The translations under genes were made by a program, and so were the position numbers. From Pseudomonas sp. Root562 (GTDB taxonomy: Bacteria > Pseudomonadota > Gammaproteobacteria > Pseudomonadales > Pseudomonadaceae): a DNA stretch of 64,000 nt. The notes below the pieces were generated by a model. That model had not been told where the DNA came from and did no database searches. It saw only the letters and a list, made by a program, of their open reading frames with translations. Positions 53,592 through 62,256 of this stretch are shown in pieces. Where the stretch lies: positions 163,066 through 227,065 of the forward strand of contig NZ_LMGK01000002.1 in assembly GCF_001427125.1 (NCBI RefSeq), read 5' to 3'. Position 1 is the stretch's first letter; each line of letters opens with the position of its first letter.

Positions 53592-54706
53592 TGAGGGCAA
53601 GTGCCATGCTGCGACGCCAGGCTCTGACGTTAGGAAGTTTGTTGCTGGGTGCGGTGACACTGGGCGGCTGGAAGCTGTTCAAGCACAAAGACGCCAGCCC
53701 GCTGCTCCTCTCGGCGCGGGACGATACCGATGGCAAGCACTACGCCGTCGGGTATCGGCTGGACGGCACCCGGGTGTTTGCCACCCAGGTCGGCCAGCGT
53801 TGCCACGACATCATCAACCACCCGACGTTGTCGATTGCGCTGTTCGTCGCCCGTCGCCCGGGCACCGAGAGCTACCTGATCGACCTGCGCGACGGGACTT
53901 TGCTGCAAACGCTGACATCACAACCGAATCGGCACTTCTACGGTCACGCGGTGATTCACCACAGCGGTGACTGGCTGTATGCCACCGAAAACGACACCAC
54001 TGATCCGGGTCGCGGCTTGCTGGGTGTGTATAAGTTCGAAGGCGAGCGACTGGTGCACAGCGGCGAGATCTCCACCCATGGCATCGGCCCGCATCAAGTG
54101 TCGTGGATGCCCGATGGCGAAACCCTGGTGGTGGCCAACGGCGGGATTCGCACCGAAGCGGAAAGCCGGGTCGAGATGAATCTCGACGCCATGGAACCAA
54201 GCCTGGTGTTGATGCAACGCGACGGCACGCTGTTGAGCAAGGAAACCCTCGGCCAGCAGATGAACAGCGTGCGCCACCTGGGCATCGCCAGCGACGGCAC
54301 CATCGTTGCCGGTCAGCAGTTCATGGGCGCGGCTCATGAATCGTCGGAGCTGCTGGCAATCAAGCGCCCCGGCCAACCGTTCGTGGCGTTCCCGGTGCCG
54401 GAGCACCAGTTACAGGCCATGGGGCATTACACCGCCAGTGTCGCGGTGCACAGCGACCTGCGATTGGTGGCCTTGACTGCGCCACGGGGCAACCGCTTTT
54501 TCATCTGGGACCTGGACAGCGGCGAAGTGCGCCTGGATGCACCGCTTGCCGATTGCGCTGGCGTTGGCGCGGTCGCCGACGGGTTTGTCGTGACCTCTGG
54601 CCAGGGCCGCTGCCGTTACTACGATTGCCGCCAGACAGAGCTGGTTGCAAAACCGTTGGAGCTGCCGGCAGGGCTCTGGGACAACCATCTGCATCTGATG
54701 GCGTAA
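53591..54706 (+). CDS. DUF1513 beta-propeller-like protein
   Basis: A 371-residue protein with an N-terminal signal/anchor region (LRRQALTLGSLLLGAVTLGGW; the two Arg suggest possible Tat export). The rest is a DUF1513 domain with propeller-like strand repeats (FYGHAVIHHSGDWLYATEND, IGPHQVSWMPDGETLVVANGG, RHLGIASDGTIVAGQQ). Its ATG overlaps the second imelysin stop by 1 nt; an ATG five codons on (53606) has GAGG 9 nt upstream and is an alternative. DUF1513 genes commonly end imelysin/di-heme clusters; function unknown. Confidence 0.85.
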   Translation: MRASAMLRRQALTLGSLLLGAVTLGGWKLFKHKDASPLLLSARDDTDGKHYAVGYRLDGTRVFATQVGQRCHDIINHPTLSIALFVARRPGTESYLIDLRDGTLLQTLTSQPNRHFYGHAVIHHSGDWLYATENDTTDPGRGLLGVYKFEGERLVHSGEISTHGIGPHQVSWMPDGETLVVANGGIRTEAESRVEMNLDAMEPSLVLMQRDGTLLSKETLGQQMNSVRHLGIASDGTIVAGQQFMGAAHESSELLAIKRPGQPFVAFPVPEHQLQAMGHYTASVAVHSDLRLVALTAPRGNRFFIWDLDSGEVRLDAPLADCAGVGAVADGFVVTSGQGRCRYYDCRQTELVAKPLELPAGLWDNHLHLMA

Positions 54707-54713
54707 TTACGTC

Positions 54714-54756
54714 AAAAGATCGTCCGATAGCTGGGGCCGCTCCCGGACGATCTTTT
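54714..54756 (+). terminator. Terminator after the imelysin cluster
   Basis: AAAAGATCGTCCG pairs exactly with CGGACGATCTTTT around a 17-nt loop. Confidence 0.85.
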
Positions 54757-54872
54757 CACGACATCACCTCTCCAATACCTCACAACCTGTAAAAACTGGC
54801 AGTTGGATTACCCTTCCCAGTCGCGGTAATGTGCCTCACTGTCTCACCTGATTTTCTCCAAGGAACTGGAAT

Positions 54873-56021
54873 ATGCTGCGTCGCCGCATGCTGATCATGT
54901 TGGGTGTTGTTCTGCTGATCGTGCTGGTCCTGGCCGGATATAAAGCCTTCTCCATCTACACGATGATTCAAGGTTTCTCCGCGCCAAAACCACCGATCAG
55001 CGTTGCCGTGGCCAAGGCAACCGAACGGCCATGGCAGGCACGCCTGCCCACCATCGGCACGCTCAAGGCACTGCAAGGCGTGGACCTGAGCCTGGAGACC
55101 GATGGCACTGTTGTGGACCTGCAGTTCGAATCAGGGCAGAAGGTCAAGGCCGGCCAATTGCTCCTGCGGCTCGACAGCGCCGTGGAAAGCGCTCTGCTTG
55201 AAACTGCCCAGGCCGACCTTGGGCTGGCTCAGGTCGATTACGGTCGCGGTAGCCAACTGGTAGGCAGCCAGGCCATTTCCAAAGGTGAATTCGACCGCCT
55301 CTCGGCGGTACTGAAAAAGAGCAAGGCCACGGTCAACCAACTCAGGGCTGCACTCGGCAAAAAAAGCATCCTCGCCCCCTTCAGCGGCACCATCGGCATT
55401 CGTCAGGTGGACGTCGGCGACTACGTGGCCACAGGCACCATGATCGCCACCCTGCAGGACCTCAGCAGTCTGTATGTCGATTTCTTCGTTCCTGAACAGT
55501 CGGTACCGAAGATCGCCGTCGGTCAACCGGTGCAGCTCATTGTCGCGGCGTTCCCCACAGAAGAATTCCCCGGCACCATCAGTGCAATCAACCCCAAAGT
55601 CGAGAACAGCACGCGCAACGTGCAGGTCCGGGCCACCCTGGCCAACCCCGATGGCAAGCTGCTGCCGGGGATGTTCGCCAGCCTGCAGGTCATATTGCCC
55701 GACCCGCAGCCACGCATCGTCGTACCGGAAAGCGCGATCACCTACACGCTCTATGGCAACTCGGTCTATGTCGCCACCCAGAAAAAAGCCGAAGACGGCA
55801 GCGTGGAGAAGGACGACAAGGGGCAACCGATCCTGATTGCCGAGCGGCGCTTTGTCGAAACCGGCGAACGGCGCGATGCAATGGTGATCATCACCAAAGG
55901 CGTGCAGAACGGTGAAACGATTGTCACGGCTGGCCAGATCAAACTCGACAATGGCGCGCGCATCGCCATCAGCGATGACAAGACCCTGGCCGAAAAGAAC
56001 AGTCAGCCTCGCGCTGACTGA
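54873..56021 (+). CDS. mexV: RND efflux periplasmic adaptor (MexV-like)
   Basis: A 382-residue membrane-fusion protein anchored by an N-terminal span (MLIMLGVVLLIVLVLAGYKAF). The lipoyl/hairpin parts are seen in GVDLSLETDGTVVDLQFESGQKVKAGQLLLRLDS and SILAPFSGTIGIRQVDVGDYVATG; the beta-barrel and membrane-proximal parts follow. It pairs with the RND transporter encoded 14 bp downstream. Its place after the imelysin cluster and before inaA/colRS is where I recall mexVW in P. aeruginosa. No outer-membrane channel gene is present; MexVW of P. aeruginosa uses OprM. Confidence 0.88.
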   Translation: MLRRRMLIMLGVVLLIVLVLAGYKAFSIYTMIQGFSAPKPPISVAVAKATERPWQARLPTIGTLKALQGVDLSLETDGTVVDLQFESGQKVKAGQLLLRLDSAVESALLETAQADLGLAQVDYGRGSQLVGSQAISKGEFDRLSAVLKKSKATVNQLRAALGKKSILAPFSGTIGIRQVDVGDYVATGTMIATLQDLSSLYVDFFVPEQSVPKIAVGQPVQLIVAAFPTEEFPGTISAINPKVENSTRNVQVRATLANPDGKLLPGMFASLQVILPDPQPRIVVPESAITYTLYGNSVYVATQKKAEDGSVEKDDKGQPILIAERRFVETGERRDAMVIITKGVQNGETIVTAGQIKLDNGARIAISDDKTLAEKNSQPRAD

Positions 56022-56035
56022 TCAAGGAACCCCCA

Positions 56036-59000
56036 ATGGCTTTTACTGATCCGTTCATCCGCCGCCCGGTGCTCGCCACCGTGGTCAGCCTGCTGATCGT
56101 GCTGCTGGGCTTCCAGGCCTGGAGCAAGTTGCCGCTACGCCAATACCCGCAAATGGAAAACGCCCTGATCACGGTGACCACGGCGTACCCCGGGGCCAAC
56201 GCCGAAACCATCCAGGGCTATATCACCCAGCCGATGCAGCAAAGCCTGGCCAGCGCCGAGGGTATCGACTACATGACCTCGGTCAGTCGCCAGAACTTTT
56301 CGGTGATCTCGATCTACGCGCGCATCGGTGCCAACAGCGACCGACTGTTCACCGAACTGCTGGCCAAGGCCAACGAGGTGAAGAACCAATTGCCCCAGGA
56401 CGCTGAAGACCCGGTCCTGAGCAAGGAAGCCGCCGATGCCTCGGCGCTGATGTACATCAGCTTTTTCAGCAAGGAGTTGAGCAACCCGCAGATCACCGAC
56501 TACCTGTCACGGGTGATCCAGCCGAAACTGGCAACCCTGCCCGGCATGGCCGAAGCCGAGATTCTCGGCAACCAGGTGTTCGCCATGCGCCTGTGGCTTG
56601 ACCCGGTGAAACTCGCCGGTTTCGGTCTGACGGCCAGCGACGTGACCAACGCCGTGCGCCAGTACAACTTCCTGTCCGCCGCTGGCGAGGTGAAGGGCGA
56701 GTACGTGGTCACCAGCATCAACGCCAGCACCGAGCTCAAATCCGCCGAAGCCTTTTCTGCGATTGCGCTCAAGGTCGATGGCGACAGTCGCGTACTGCTG
56801 CGCGATGTCGCCCGGGTCGAGATGGGCGCCGAAAACTACGACACCATCAGTTCCTTTGGCGGTACGCCCTCGGTGTATATCGGCATCAAGGCCACGCCCG
56901 GCGCCAACCCGCTGGATGTGATCAAGGAAGTGCGCAAGATCATGCCGGATCTTGAAGCCCAGCTGCCGCCAAACCTCAAGGGTGAAATTGCCTACGATGC
57001 CACGCTGTTCATTCAGGCCTCTATCGATGAAGTGGTGAAAACCCTGTTCGAAGCGGTCCTGATCGTGATCGTCGTGGTGTTCCTGTTTCTCGGTGCACTG
57101 CGCTCGGTGGTGATCCCGGTGGTCACCATTCCGTTGTCGATGATCGGCGTGATGTTCTTCATGCAGATGATGGGTTACTCGATCAACCTGCTGACGCTGT
57201 TGGCGATGGTGCTGGCCATCGGCCTGGTGGTGGACGATGCCATCGTCGTGGTGGAGAACATCCACCGCCATATCGAAGAAGGCAAGACACCGCGGGACGC
57301 TGCTATAGAGGGTGCCCGGGAAATCGCCATGCCGGTGGTTTCAATGACCATCACTCTCGCGGCGGTGTATGCGCCGATCGGCTTCCTGACGGGGCTGACC
57401 GGCGCATTGTTCAAGGAGTTTGCCCTGACCCTGGCCGGCGCCGTAGTGATCTCCGGCATCGTCGCCCTGACCCTGTCACCGATGATGTGCGCCTTTCTAT
57501 TGCGTCACGATGAAAACCCCAGCGGCCTGGCCCATCGCCTCGACCTGATTTTCGAAAGCCTCAAGCGCCGCTATCAGAGCATGCTCCATGGAACGCTCAA
57601 TACCCGGCCCGTGGTGCTGGTGTTCGCGGTCATTGTTTTGTGCCTGATTCCGGTGTTGCTCAAGTTCACCAAATCGGAACTGGCACCGGACGAGGACCAA
57701 GGCATCATTTTCATGATCGCCAACGCCCCGCAACCGACCAACCTCGATTACCTGAACACCTACACCGACGAATTCATTTCGATCTTCAAGGCGTTCCCCG
57801 AGTATTACTCTTCCTTCCAGATCAATGGATTCAACGGAGTGCAATCGGGTATCGGCGGGTTTCTGCTCAAACCGTGGAACGAGCGCAGCCGCACGCAGAT
57901 GCAGATACTGCCCGAGGTTCAGGCCAAGCTCGAAAGCATTCCCGGCTTGCAGATTTTCGGCTTCAACCTGCCCTCGCTGCCAGGCACTGGCGAAGGGCTG
58001 CCTTTCCAGTTCGTCATCAACACCGCCAACGACTACGAGCTGCTGTTGCAGGTGGTCGACCGGGTGAAAAAGCGCGCCATGGAGTCCGGCAAGTTCGCAT
58101 TCGTCGATGTCGACCTGGCCTTCGACAAGCCGGAAGTCGTGGTGGACATCGATCGTGCCAAGGCTGCCCAGATGGGTGTGTCGATGCAGGATCTGGGTGG
58201 AACACTGGCGACTTTGCTTGGTGAAGCGGAGATCAACCGTTTCACCATCGAGGGGCGCAGCTACAAAGTCATCGCTCAGGTCGAGCGACCGTTTCGGGAC
58301 AATCCCGACTGGCTGAACAACTATTACGTGAAAAACACCCAGGGCGAGCTGCTGGCCCTGTCGACCCTGATCACCGTGACCGACCGTGCGCGACCGCGGC
58401 AGTTGAACCAGTTCCAGCAACTCAACTCGGCGATCCTGTCCGGTGTGCCGCTGGTCAGCATGGGCGAGGCTATCGACGTTGTGCGGCAAATCGCCCGCGA
58501 AGAGGCGCCGGTGGGCTTTGCCATCGACTATGCCGGTGCCTCGCGGCAATACGTACAGGAAGGCAGCGCGTTATGGGTGACCTTTGCCCTGGCACTGGCA
58601 ATCATTTTCCTGGTGCTGGCTGCACAGTTCGAAAGCTTCCGTGACCCACTGGTGATTCTGGTGACAGTGCCACTGTCGATCTGCGGTGCCTTGATCCCGT
58701 TGTTCCTTGGCTGGTCGAGCATGAACATCTACACCCAGGTCGGATTGGTGACGCTGATCGGGTTGATCAGCAAGCACGGGATCCTGATCGTCGAATTCGC
58801 CAACCAATTGCGCAAGGACAAGGGCCTGTCGCCACGCGAGGCCGTGGAGGAAGCAGCGGCCATTCGCCTGCGCCCGGTATTGATGACCACTGCCGCCATG
58901 GTATTTGGCATGGTGCCCTTGATCATCGCCACCGGCGCGGGGGCGGTGAGCCGTTTCGACATCGGAACGGTGATCGCCACAGGCATGTCGATCGGGACGC

Positions 59001-59065
59001 TGTTTACCTTGTTCGTGTTGCCATGCGTATACACGCTGCTGGCCAAGCCCGATAAACCCATGTAG
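56036..59065 (+). CDS. mexW: RND efflux pump inner-membrane transporter (MexW-like)
   Basis: A 1009-residue, 12-span HAE1-family proton/drug antiporter. The start FTDPFIRRPVLATVVSLLIVLLGFQAWSKLPLRQYPQ is typical of the MexW-type branch. The proton-relay Asp pair lies in GLVVDDAIVVVENIHRHIEEG (span 4), and the two large periplasmic loops are full-length. AAGGA precedes the ATG. Forms a pump with the upstream adaptor. Its stop codon lies inside the first REP arm that follows. Confidence 0.92.
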   Translation: MAFTDPFIRRPVLATVVSLLIVLLGFQAWSKLPLRQYPQMENALITVTTAYPGANAETIQGYITQPMQQSLASAEGIDYMTSVSRQNFSVISIYARIGANSDRLFTELLAKANEVKNQLPQDAEDPVLSKEAADASALMYISFFSKELSNPQITDYLSRVIQPKLATLPGMAEAEILGNQVFAMRLWLDPVKLAGFGLTASDVTNAVRQYNFLSAAGEVKGEYVVTSINASTELKSAEAFSAIALKVDGDSRVLLRDVARVEMGAENYDTISSFGGTPSVYIGIKATPGANPLDVIKEVRKIMPDLEAQLPPNLKGEIAYDATLFIQASIDEVVKTLFEAVLIVIVVVFLFLGALRSVVIPVVTIPLSMIGVMFFMQMMGYSINLLTLLAMVLAIGLVVDDAIVVVENIHRHIEEGKTPRDAAIEGAREIAMPVVSMTITLAAVYAPIGFLTGLTGALFKEFALTLAGAVVISGIVALTLSPMMCAFLLRHDENPSGLAHRLDLIFESLKRRYQSMLHGTLNTRPVVLVFAVIVLCLIPVLLKFTKSELAPDEDQGIIFMIANAPQPTNLDYLNTYTDEFISIFKAFPEYYSSFQINGFNGVQSGIGGFLLKPWNERSRTQMQILPEVQAKLESIPGLQIFGFNLPSLPGTGEGLPFQFVINTANDYELLLQVVDRVKKRAMESGKFAFVDVDLAFDKPEVVVDIDRAKAAQMGVSMQDLGGTLATLLGEAEINRFTIEGRSYKVIAQVERPFRDNPDWLNNYYVKNTQGELLALSTLITVTDRARPRQLNQFQQLNSAILSGVPLVSMGEAIDVVRQIAREEAPVGFAIDYAGASRQYVQEGSALWVTFALALAIIFLVLAAQFESFRDPLVILVTVPLSICGALIPLFLGWSSMNIYTQVGLVTLIGLISKHGILIVEFANQLRKDKGLSPREAVEEAAAIRLRPVLMTTAAMVFGMVPLIIATGAGAVSRFDIGTVIATGMSIGTLFTLFVLPCVYTLLAKPDKPM

Positions 59066-59147
59066 GAGCCGGCTTGCTGGCGATGAACGATAACGCGGTC
59101 TGCCTGACTGATCGCTGCGTCTGCATCGCCAGCAAGCCGGCTCCTAC
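59062..59147. repeat. REP/BIME overlapping the mexW stop codon
   Basis: GTAGGAGCCGGCTTGCTGGC and its reverse complement are the arms, continuing GATG/CATC. The TAG stop of mexW (59063-59065) is part of the first arm. Confidence 0.9.
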
Positions 59148-59155
59148 AGGGCAAA

Positions 59156-59190
59156 AATAAAAGGCCTCGCATTTGCGAGGCCTTTTATTT
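59156..59190. terminator. Terminator between mexW and the convergent small gene
   Basis: AAAAGGCCTCGC-ATTT-GCGAGGCCTTTT with A/T-rich flanks on both sides, suited to both converging units. Confidence 0.95.
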
Positions 59191-59205
59191 TGGGCTTCAA
59201 ACTTT

Positions 59206-59430
59206 TCAACTTTGCGGCCTCAATCCTTGAGAAAGTCCGAACATGAACAGCAACAAATCATGGTCGGGCTGTGTAGCCACGGAGGTCTTGGCGACTCGTG
59301 GCAAAGGGCAATGATCGCCATTCGCTGAGCTGAGAACTTGAGTGCGTGGCTGCTCCCAGGCAGCCACCGCGAGCGAAGCGACTGCCAAGGCTCCTATCAA
59401 AAACAAACCTCGCGCAACTTCGAGTTTCAT
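59206..59430 (-). CDS. Small exported or membrane-anchored protein (74 aa)
   Basis: A 74-residue protein with an N-terminal hydrophobic signal/anchor (EVARGLFLIGALAVASLAVAAW) and a short tail (EQPRTQVLSSANGDHCPLPRVAKTS... DHDLLLFMFGLSQGLR). It is only 2 bp after inaA in the same orientation, so probably in the methyltransferase-inaA operon downstream of ColRS. I recall a small ORF at this place in other pseudomonads. Function unknown. Confidence 0.7.
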   Translation of the reverse strand: MKLEVARGLFLIGALAVASLAVAAWEQPRTQVLSSANGDHCPLPRVAKTSVATQPDHDLLLFMFGLSQGLRPQS

Positions 59431-59432
59431 TG

Positions 59433-60146
59433 CTATAAACCCTTGATAGCGCTGCCAAACGCCGTCTCATAAAAGTAGACCAGTTTCTTCCAGTCAGTTG
59501 AGCTGAACGACGAGTGGCGGCGCAGTTGCTTCATGTCGTGGGCAGCCGCCTGATGTGAAGTCAGACGCTGGCGGCACTTCTCCAGATCAATCAAAGCCAC
59601 CTCGACCCTGGACGCCTCGCCTTCGCCGGTCACCCGCACGAATACGTGTTTGATATAGAGGCAGCTATGCTGCCAACGCCCTTTGTGCATGCGGGCCAGG
59701 TTTTCTGCCAAGGCCTGCAACACGCGATCATGTACGGCTTCACCGTGACGCTCGCGGCCGCCGTCGGCGTACCAATGTTCAATTTCCTGGAAACCATCCA
59801 GTGACTTTGTTACCAGTAAGGCGCGCCATTTGTGCACGGGGTCGCGTTGTGCGCCGCAGAACACAATTTGCGGAACAAGGACCCCGAGCGAGCCAACGCC
59901 GATGAGTGCATCGCGCTCACGCAGCACTGTCGGCCGGCCAAACGGGTGCAGCAAGCTGCGATAGATATGCCCGGTCTGGCGTTTGAAGTAGAGCAGTTGA
60001 TCATCACTGCCCTTGACGCGCTGCACACCACTTTCTCCACCGCGGCGAACATTGGGCTCTTCTACCCATTCACCGCGCTGATTCCAGAAATAGTCGAAAC
60101 GGTCCTGGGAGCCATCATCCGATCCTGCTGCTACCTGCACTGCCAT
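59433..60146 (-). CDS. inaA: InaA-family Kdo-kinase-like protein
   Basis: A 237-residue protein of the lipopolysaccharide kinase (Kdo/WaaP)/InaA superfamily. Kinase-like features are RMHKGRWQHSCLYIKHVFVRV (catalytic-loop region) and VALIDLEKCRQRL (metal-binding Asp region). The ATG at 60146 has GAGG 7 nt upstream; the longer frame overlaps the methyltransferase gene. It follows that gene by 4 bp. InaA is induced by weak acids in E. coli; here its position under a ColR-like box points to an envelope role. Confidence 0.9.
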   Translation of the reverse strand: MAVQVAAGSDDGSQDRFDYFWNQRGEWVEEPNVRRGGESGVQRVKGSDDQLLYFKRQTGHIYRSLLHPFGRPTVLRERDALIGVGSLGVLVPQIVFCGAQRDPVHKWRALLVTKSLDGFQEIEHWYADGGRERHGEAVHDRVLQALAENLARMHKGRWQHSCLYIKHVFVRVTGEGEASRVEVALIDLEKCRQRLTSHQAAAHDMKQLRRHSSFSSTDWKKLVYFYETAFGSAIKGL

Positions 60147-60150
60147 CCTG

Positions 60151-60819
60151 TTACCTCTTGCGTAATACGTAAACTCGCCACATGGCATAGAGCGGTAAAA
60201 AGTCCAGACGTTCCTGAATTCGGAAACCCGCTTGTTCAAATTCCTGTTCGACCGTAGCAGCAGGTAACACAAATCGGTTTTGGTAACCTTGCTGATTGCG
60301 GGTCCGTTCCAGGCGCTTGCGTTTCCAGGCCTTGAAATTGCCATCTACCCACAGTGAAAGAATGACGCTATCACGGGTGACGCGCTCGAATTCGCGCAAA
60401 ATTGCCAGTCGATGCTCGGCCTCACCGATGTGATGGAGCAATCGCATGCAGAAAATGCTGTCGACGGCGTTATCAGGCAAGGCAATGTCGAATGCAGAAG
60501 TGTGCAAGGGTTGTACCCGTTTCACCACATCGGCCGGTTGCGCTTGAGTAGCTATCTTCAACATCGACTCCGAATTGTCGGCGCCGATGATCACGCGGTT
60601 GGGTTTCTCCGCCAGCAATGGCCAGAAACGTCCAGCGCCGCAGGGCAGGTCGAGGACCAGACCAGGCTCACCGACCGCAGTCAGCGCCTTGCGAGCCAAT
60701 TGCTCATCCCGCCAATGGGATAATTTACGACTCAGTCCATCCTGATGTTTTTGCAAATACTGTTGTGCGTGCTGGTCGTCGTATTTTTCGGAAAAATCCA
60801 GTTTGATCGGGCCGGCCAT
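60151..60819 (-). CDS. Class I SAM-dependent methyltransferase
   Basis: A 222-residue methyltransferase. SAM-binding motif I is VLDLPCGAGRFWPLLAE; the acidic motif II region is VIIGADNSESML; post-motifs include DNAVDSIFCMRLLHHI. AGGAG lies upstream of the ATG at 60819. It lies between colS and inaA on the same strand. A LPS or lipid substrate is plausible because inaA is coupled to it, but this is inference. Confidence 0.9.
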   Translation of the reverse strand: MAGPIKLDFSEKYDDQHAQQYLQKHQDGLSRKLSHWRDEQLARKALTAVGEPGLVLDLPCGAGRFWPLLAEKPNRVIIGADNSESMLKIATQAQPADVVKRVQPLHTSAFDIALPDNAVDSIFCMRLLHHIGEAEHRLAILREFERVTRDSVILSLWVDGNFKAWKRKRLERTRNQQGYQNRFVLPAATVEQEFEQAGFRIQERLDFLPLYAMWRVYVLRKR

Positions 60820-60889
60820 ATCGAGCTCTCCTGTACTTCTGATGGCACCCACATTAGGTAGCACCGTGTCAGCGTCAGGTCATGCCTTT

Positions 60890-60905
60890 GTGAAAAAAAT
60901 GTCAT
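60890..60905 (-). promoter_or_regulatory. ColR-like box upstream of the methyltransferase-inaA genes
   Basis: On the minus strand, ATGACATTTTTTTCAC matches the ColR-type pattern I remember, (T/C)(T/C)NA(C/G)NN(T/C)TTTTTCAC, at all but the first position. It ends 70 bp before the methyltransferase ATG. The T-run could instead belong to a colS terminator (see 60905-60936). Confidence 0.55.
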
Positions 60906-60936
60906 GTAAAACCCCTAATCGTTTCGAGGTTTTACA
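60905..60936 (-). terminator. Possible colRS terminator hairpin
   Basis: On the minus strand TGTAAAACC-N14-GGTTTTACA (perfect 9-bp arms), then after 5 nt a run of seven Ts. The T-run overlaps the ColR-like box, so both readings compete or the element is shared. Confidence 0.5.
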
Positions 60937-60972
60937 AAACACGGGCCGCTCTCCATTGCTTGTCGCCGACGG

Positions 60973-62256
60973 TCAGCTTGCTGGAGTGGGGTGCAACTGC
61001 ACCTGAAAACGACAGCCATTGGGCTCCATGTTGGTCAGGCTGACGCTCCAGCCCTGGTTTTCACAGATCCGCTGCACCAGTGACAGCCCCAAGCCCAGGC
61101 CCTCACCGCGCTTTTCACTGCCGCGCACGAACGGTTCGAACATCGCTTCACGCTTCTCTTCGGGAATGCCCACGCCACTGTCCTCGACGACAAAACCGCT
61201 GGTCGTCAGGGTCAATCGGATAAACCCATGTTCAGTGTAGTGCAGCGCGTTACGCAGCAAGTTACCCATCACCGCATTCAGCAGCGTGGCGTTGTATCGA
61301 ATGCTCTGTGGCTGACCCGGTTCAAAAATCAGCGTCAAGCCTTTGGCCTCAATGGGCGCGCGCCACTGCCCGATCAAGCCGTCGGCGACGCCAGTGAGCG
61401 TCTGCTGCGGGGACATGCTCGTGTCTTCGCGCTGGGCCCGGGCCAGCATCAGGAAGGTTTGTACCAGTTCACGCATTTCTTCACAGGCGCGGGAGATGCG
61501 CTCGACCTGCGCGCGACCGCGCTGATCGATGCCAGGGTTCTCGAGCAACAACTCGCAGGAACTGGCCAGAACCATCAATGGCGTACGCAACTCGTGGCTG
61601 ACATCGCTGGTGAACAGTCGCTCCCGCGTCAGTGCCTGACGCAGACGCCCCAGGGTCGCATCGAATGCCACAGCCAGCTCCCCCACTTCATCGGCCGCGT
61701 AGTCCGGTGCCAGCGGCGGCGCCAGACCGAGCAACTGATCGCGGTGCCGGACCTGTCGGGCCAGCCGGACAACAGGTGCCATCACCTTGCGCGCCAGAAC
61801 CCAGCCAAGGAAAACCGCCAGCGCCAGGCTGAGCACAAAGCCAACGAGAACAACGGCGAACAGCACCCGTTCACGCTCTTCGAAATCGCTTTGGTCCTGC
61901 AGCAGCACATAACGCCGCCCGTCGACGATTTCGACCATCGCGTGGTACGACAGGTGTTCGCGAAACACCTCGTGAAAACCGGAGTCCAGATGTCGCAAAT
62001 CCTTGGGCAAATCGAAATCGCCCGGCCCCCCGCTGAAATAGAACAACTGATCCGGCTCGGGCCGATGGCTCCAGTCCGAGACACTGTCCATGAGCAGAAG
62101 GCGCTGCAAATCGCCACCCAATCCGGCAGAAATCAACTTCTCTTCCACCAGATGCACGGTGGCGACAATGCCCATTGCGAAGGCACCCGCGACCAACGCA
62201 CTCATCAGTGCGAAGGCAATGATGATGCGCTGGGCAAGGCTCTGCTTAAACTCCAT
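60973..62256 (-). CDS. colS: Sensor histidine kinase ColS
   Basis: A 427-residue kinase of the ColRS system, which in P. putida senses excess Zn/Fe and guards membrane integrity. Two membrane spans (about 10-32 and 135-158) bracket a small periplasmic domain rich in acidic/His residues (DSGFHEVFREHLSYHAMVEI). The HAMP region is followed by the H-box TSDVSHELRTPLMVLASS, N-box GNLLRNALHYTE and G-boxes DSGVGIPEE and GLGLGLSLV. The ATG at 62256 lies inside the end of colR (11-nt overlap). Confidence 0.93.
   Translation of the reverse strand: MEFKQSLAQRIIIAFALMSALVAGAFAMGIVATVHLVEEKLISAGLGGDLQRLLLMDSVSDWSHRPEPDQLFYFSGGPGDFDLPKDLRHLDSGFHEVFREHLSYHAMVEIVDGRRYVLLQDQSDFEERERVLFAVVLVGFVLSLALAVFLGWVLARKVMAPVVRLARQVRHRDQLLGLAPPLAPDYAADEVGELAVAFDATLGRLRQALTRERLFTSDVSHELRTPLMVLASSCELLLENPGIDQRGRAQVERISRACEEMRELVQTFLMLARAQREDTSMSPQQTLTGVADGLIGQWRAPIEAKGLTLIFEPGQPQSIRYNATLLNAVMGNLLRNALHYTEHGFIRLTLTTSGFVVEDSGVGIPEEKREAMFEPFVRGSEKRGEGLGLGLSLVQRICENQGWSVSLTNMEPNGCRFQVQLHPTPAS

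Noticed and set aside
53591..53605. Treating the DUF1513 gene as certainly starting at 53591
   Set aside because: A second ATG at 53606 has a better-placed GAGG, so the start is left open; the longer form is listed because it overlaps the previous stop.
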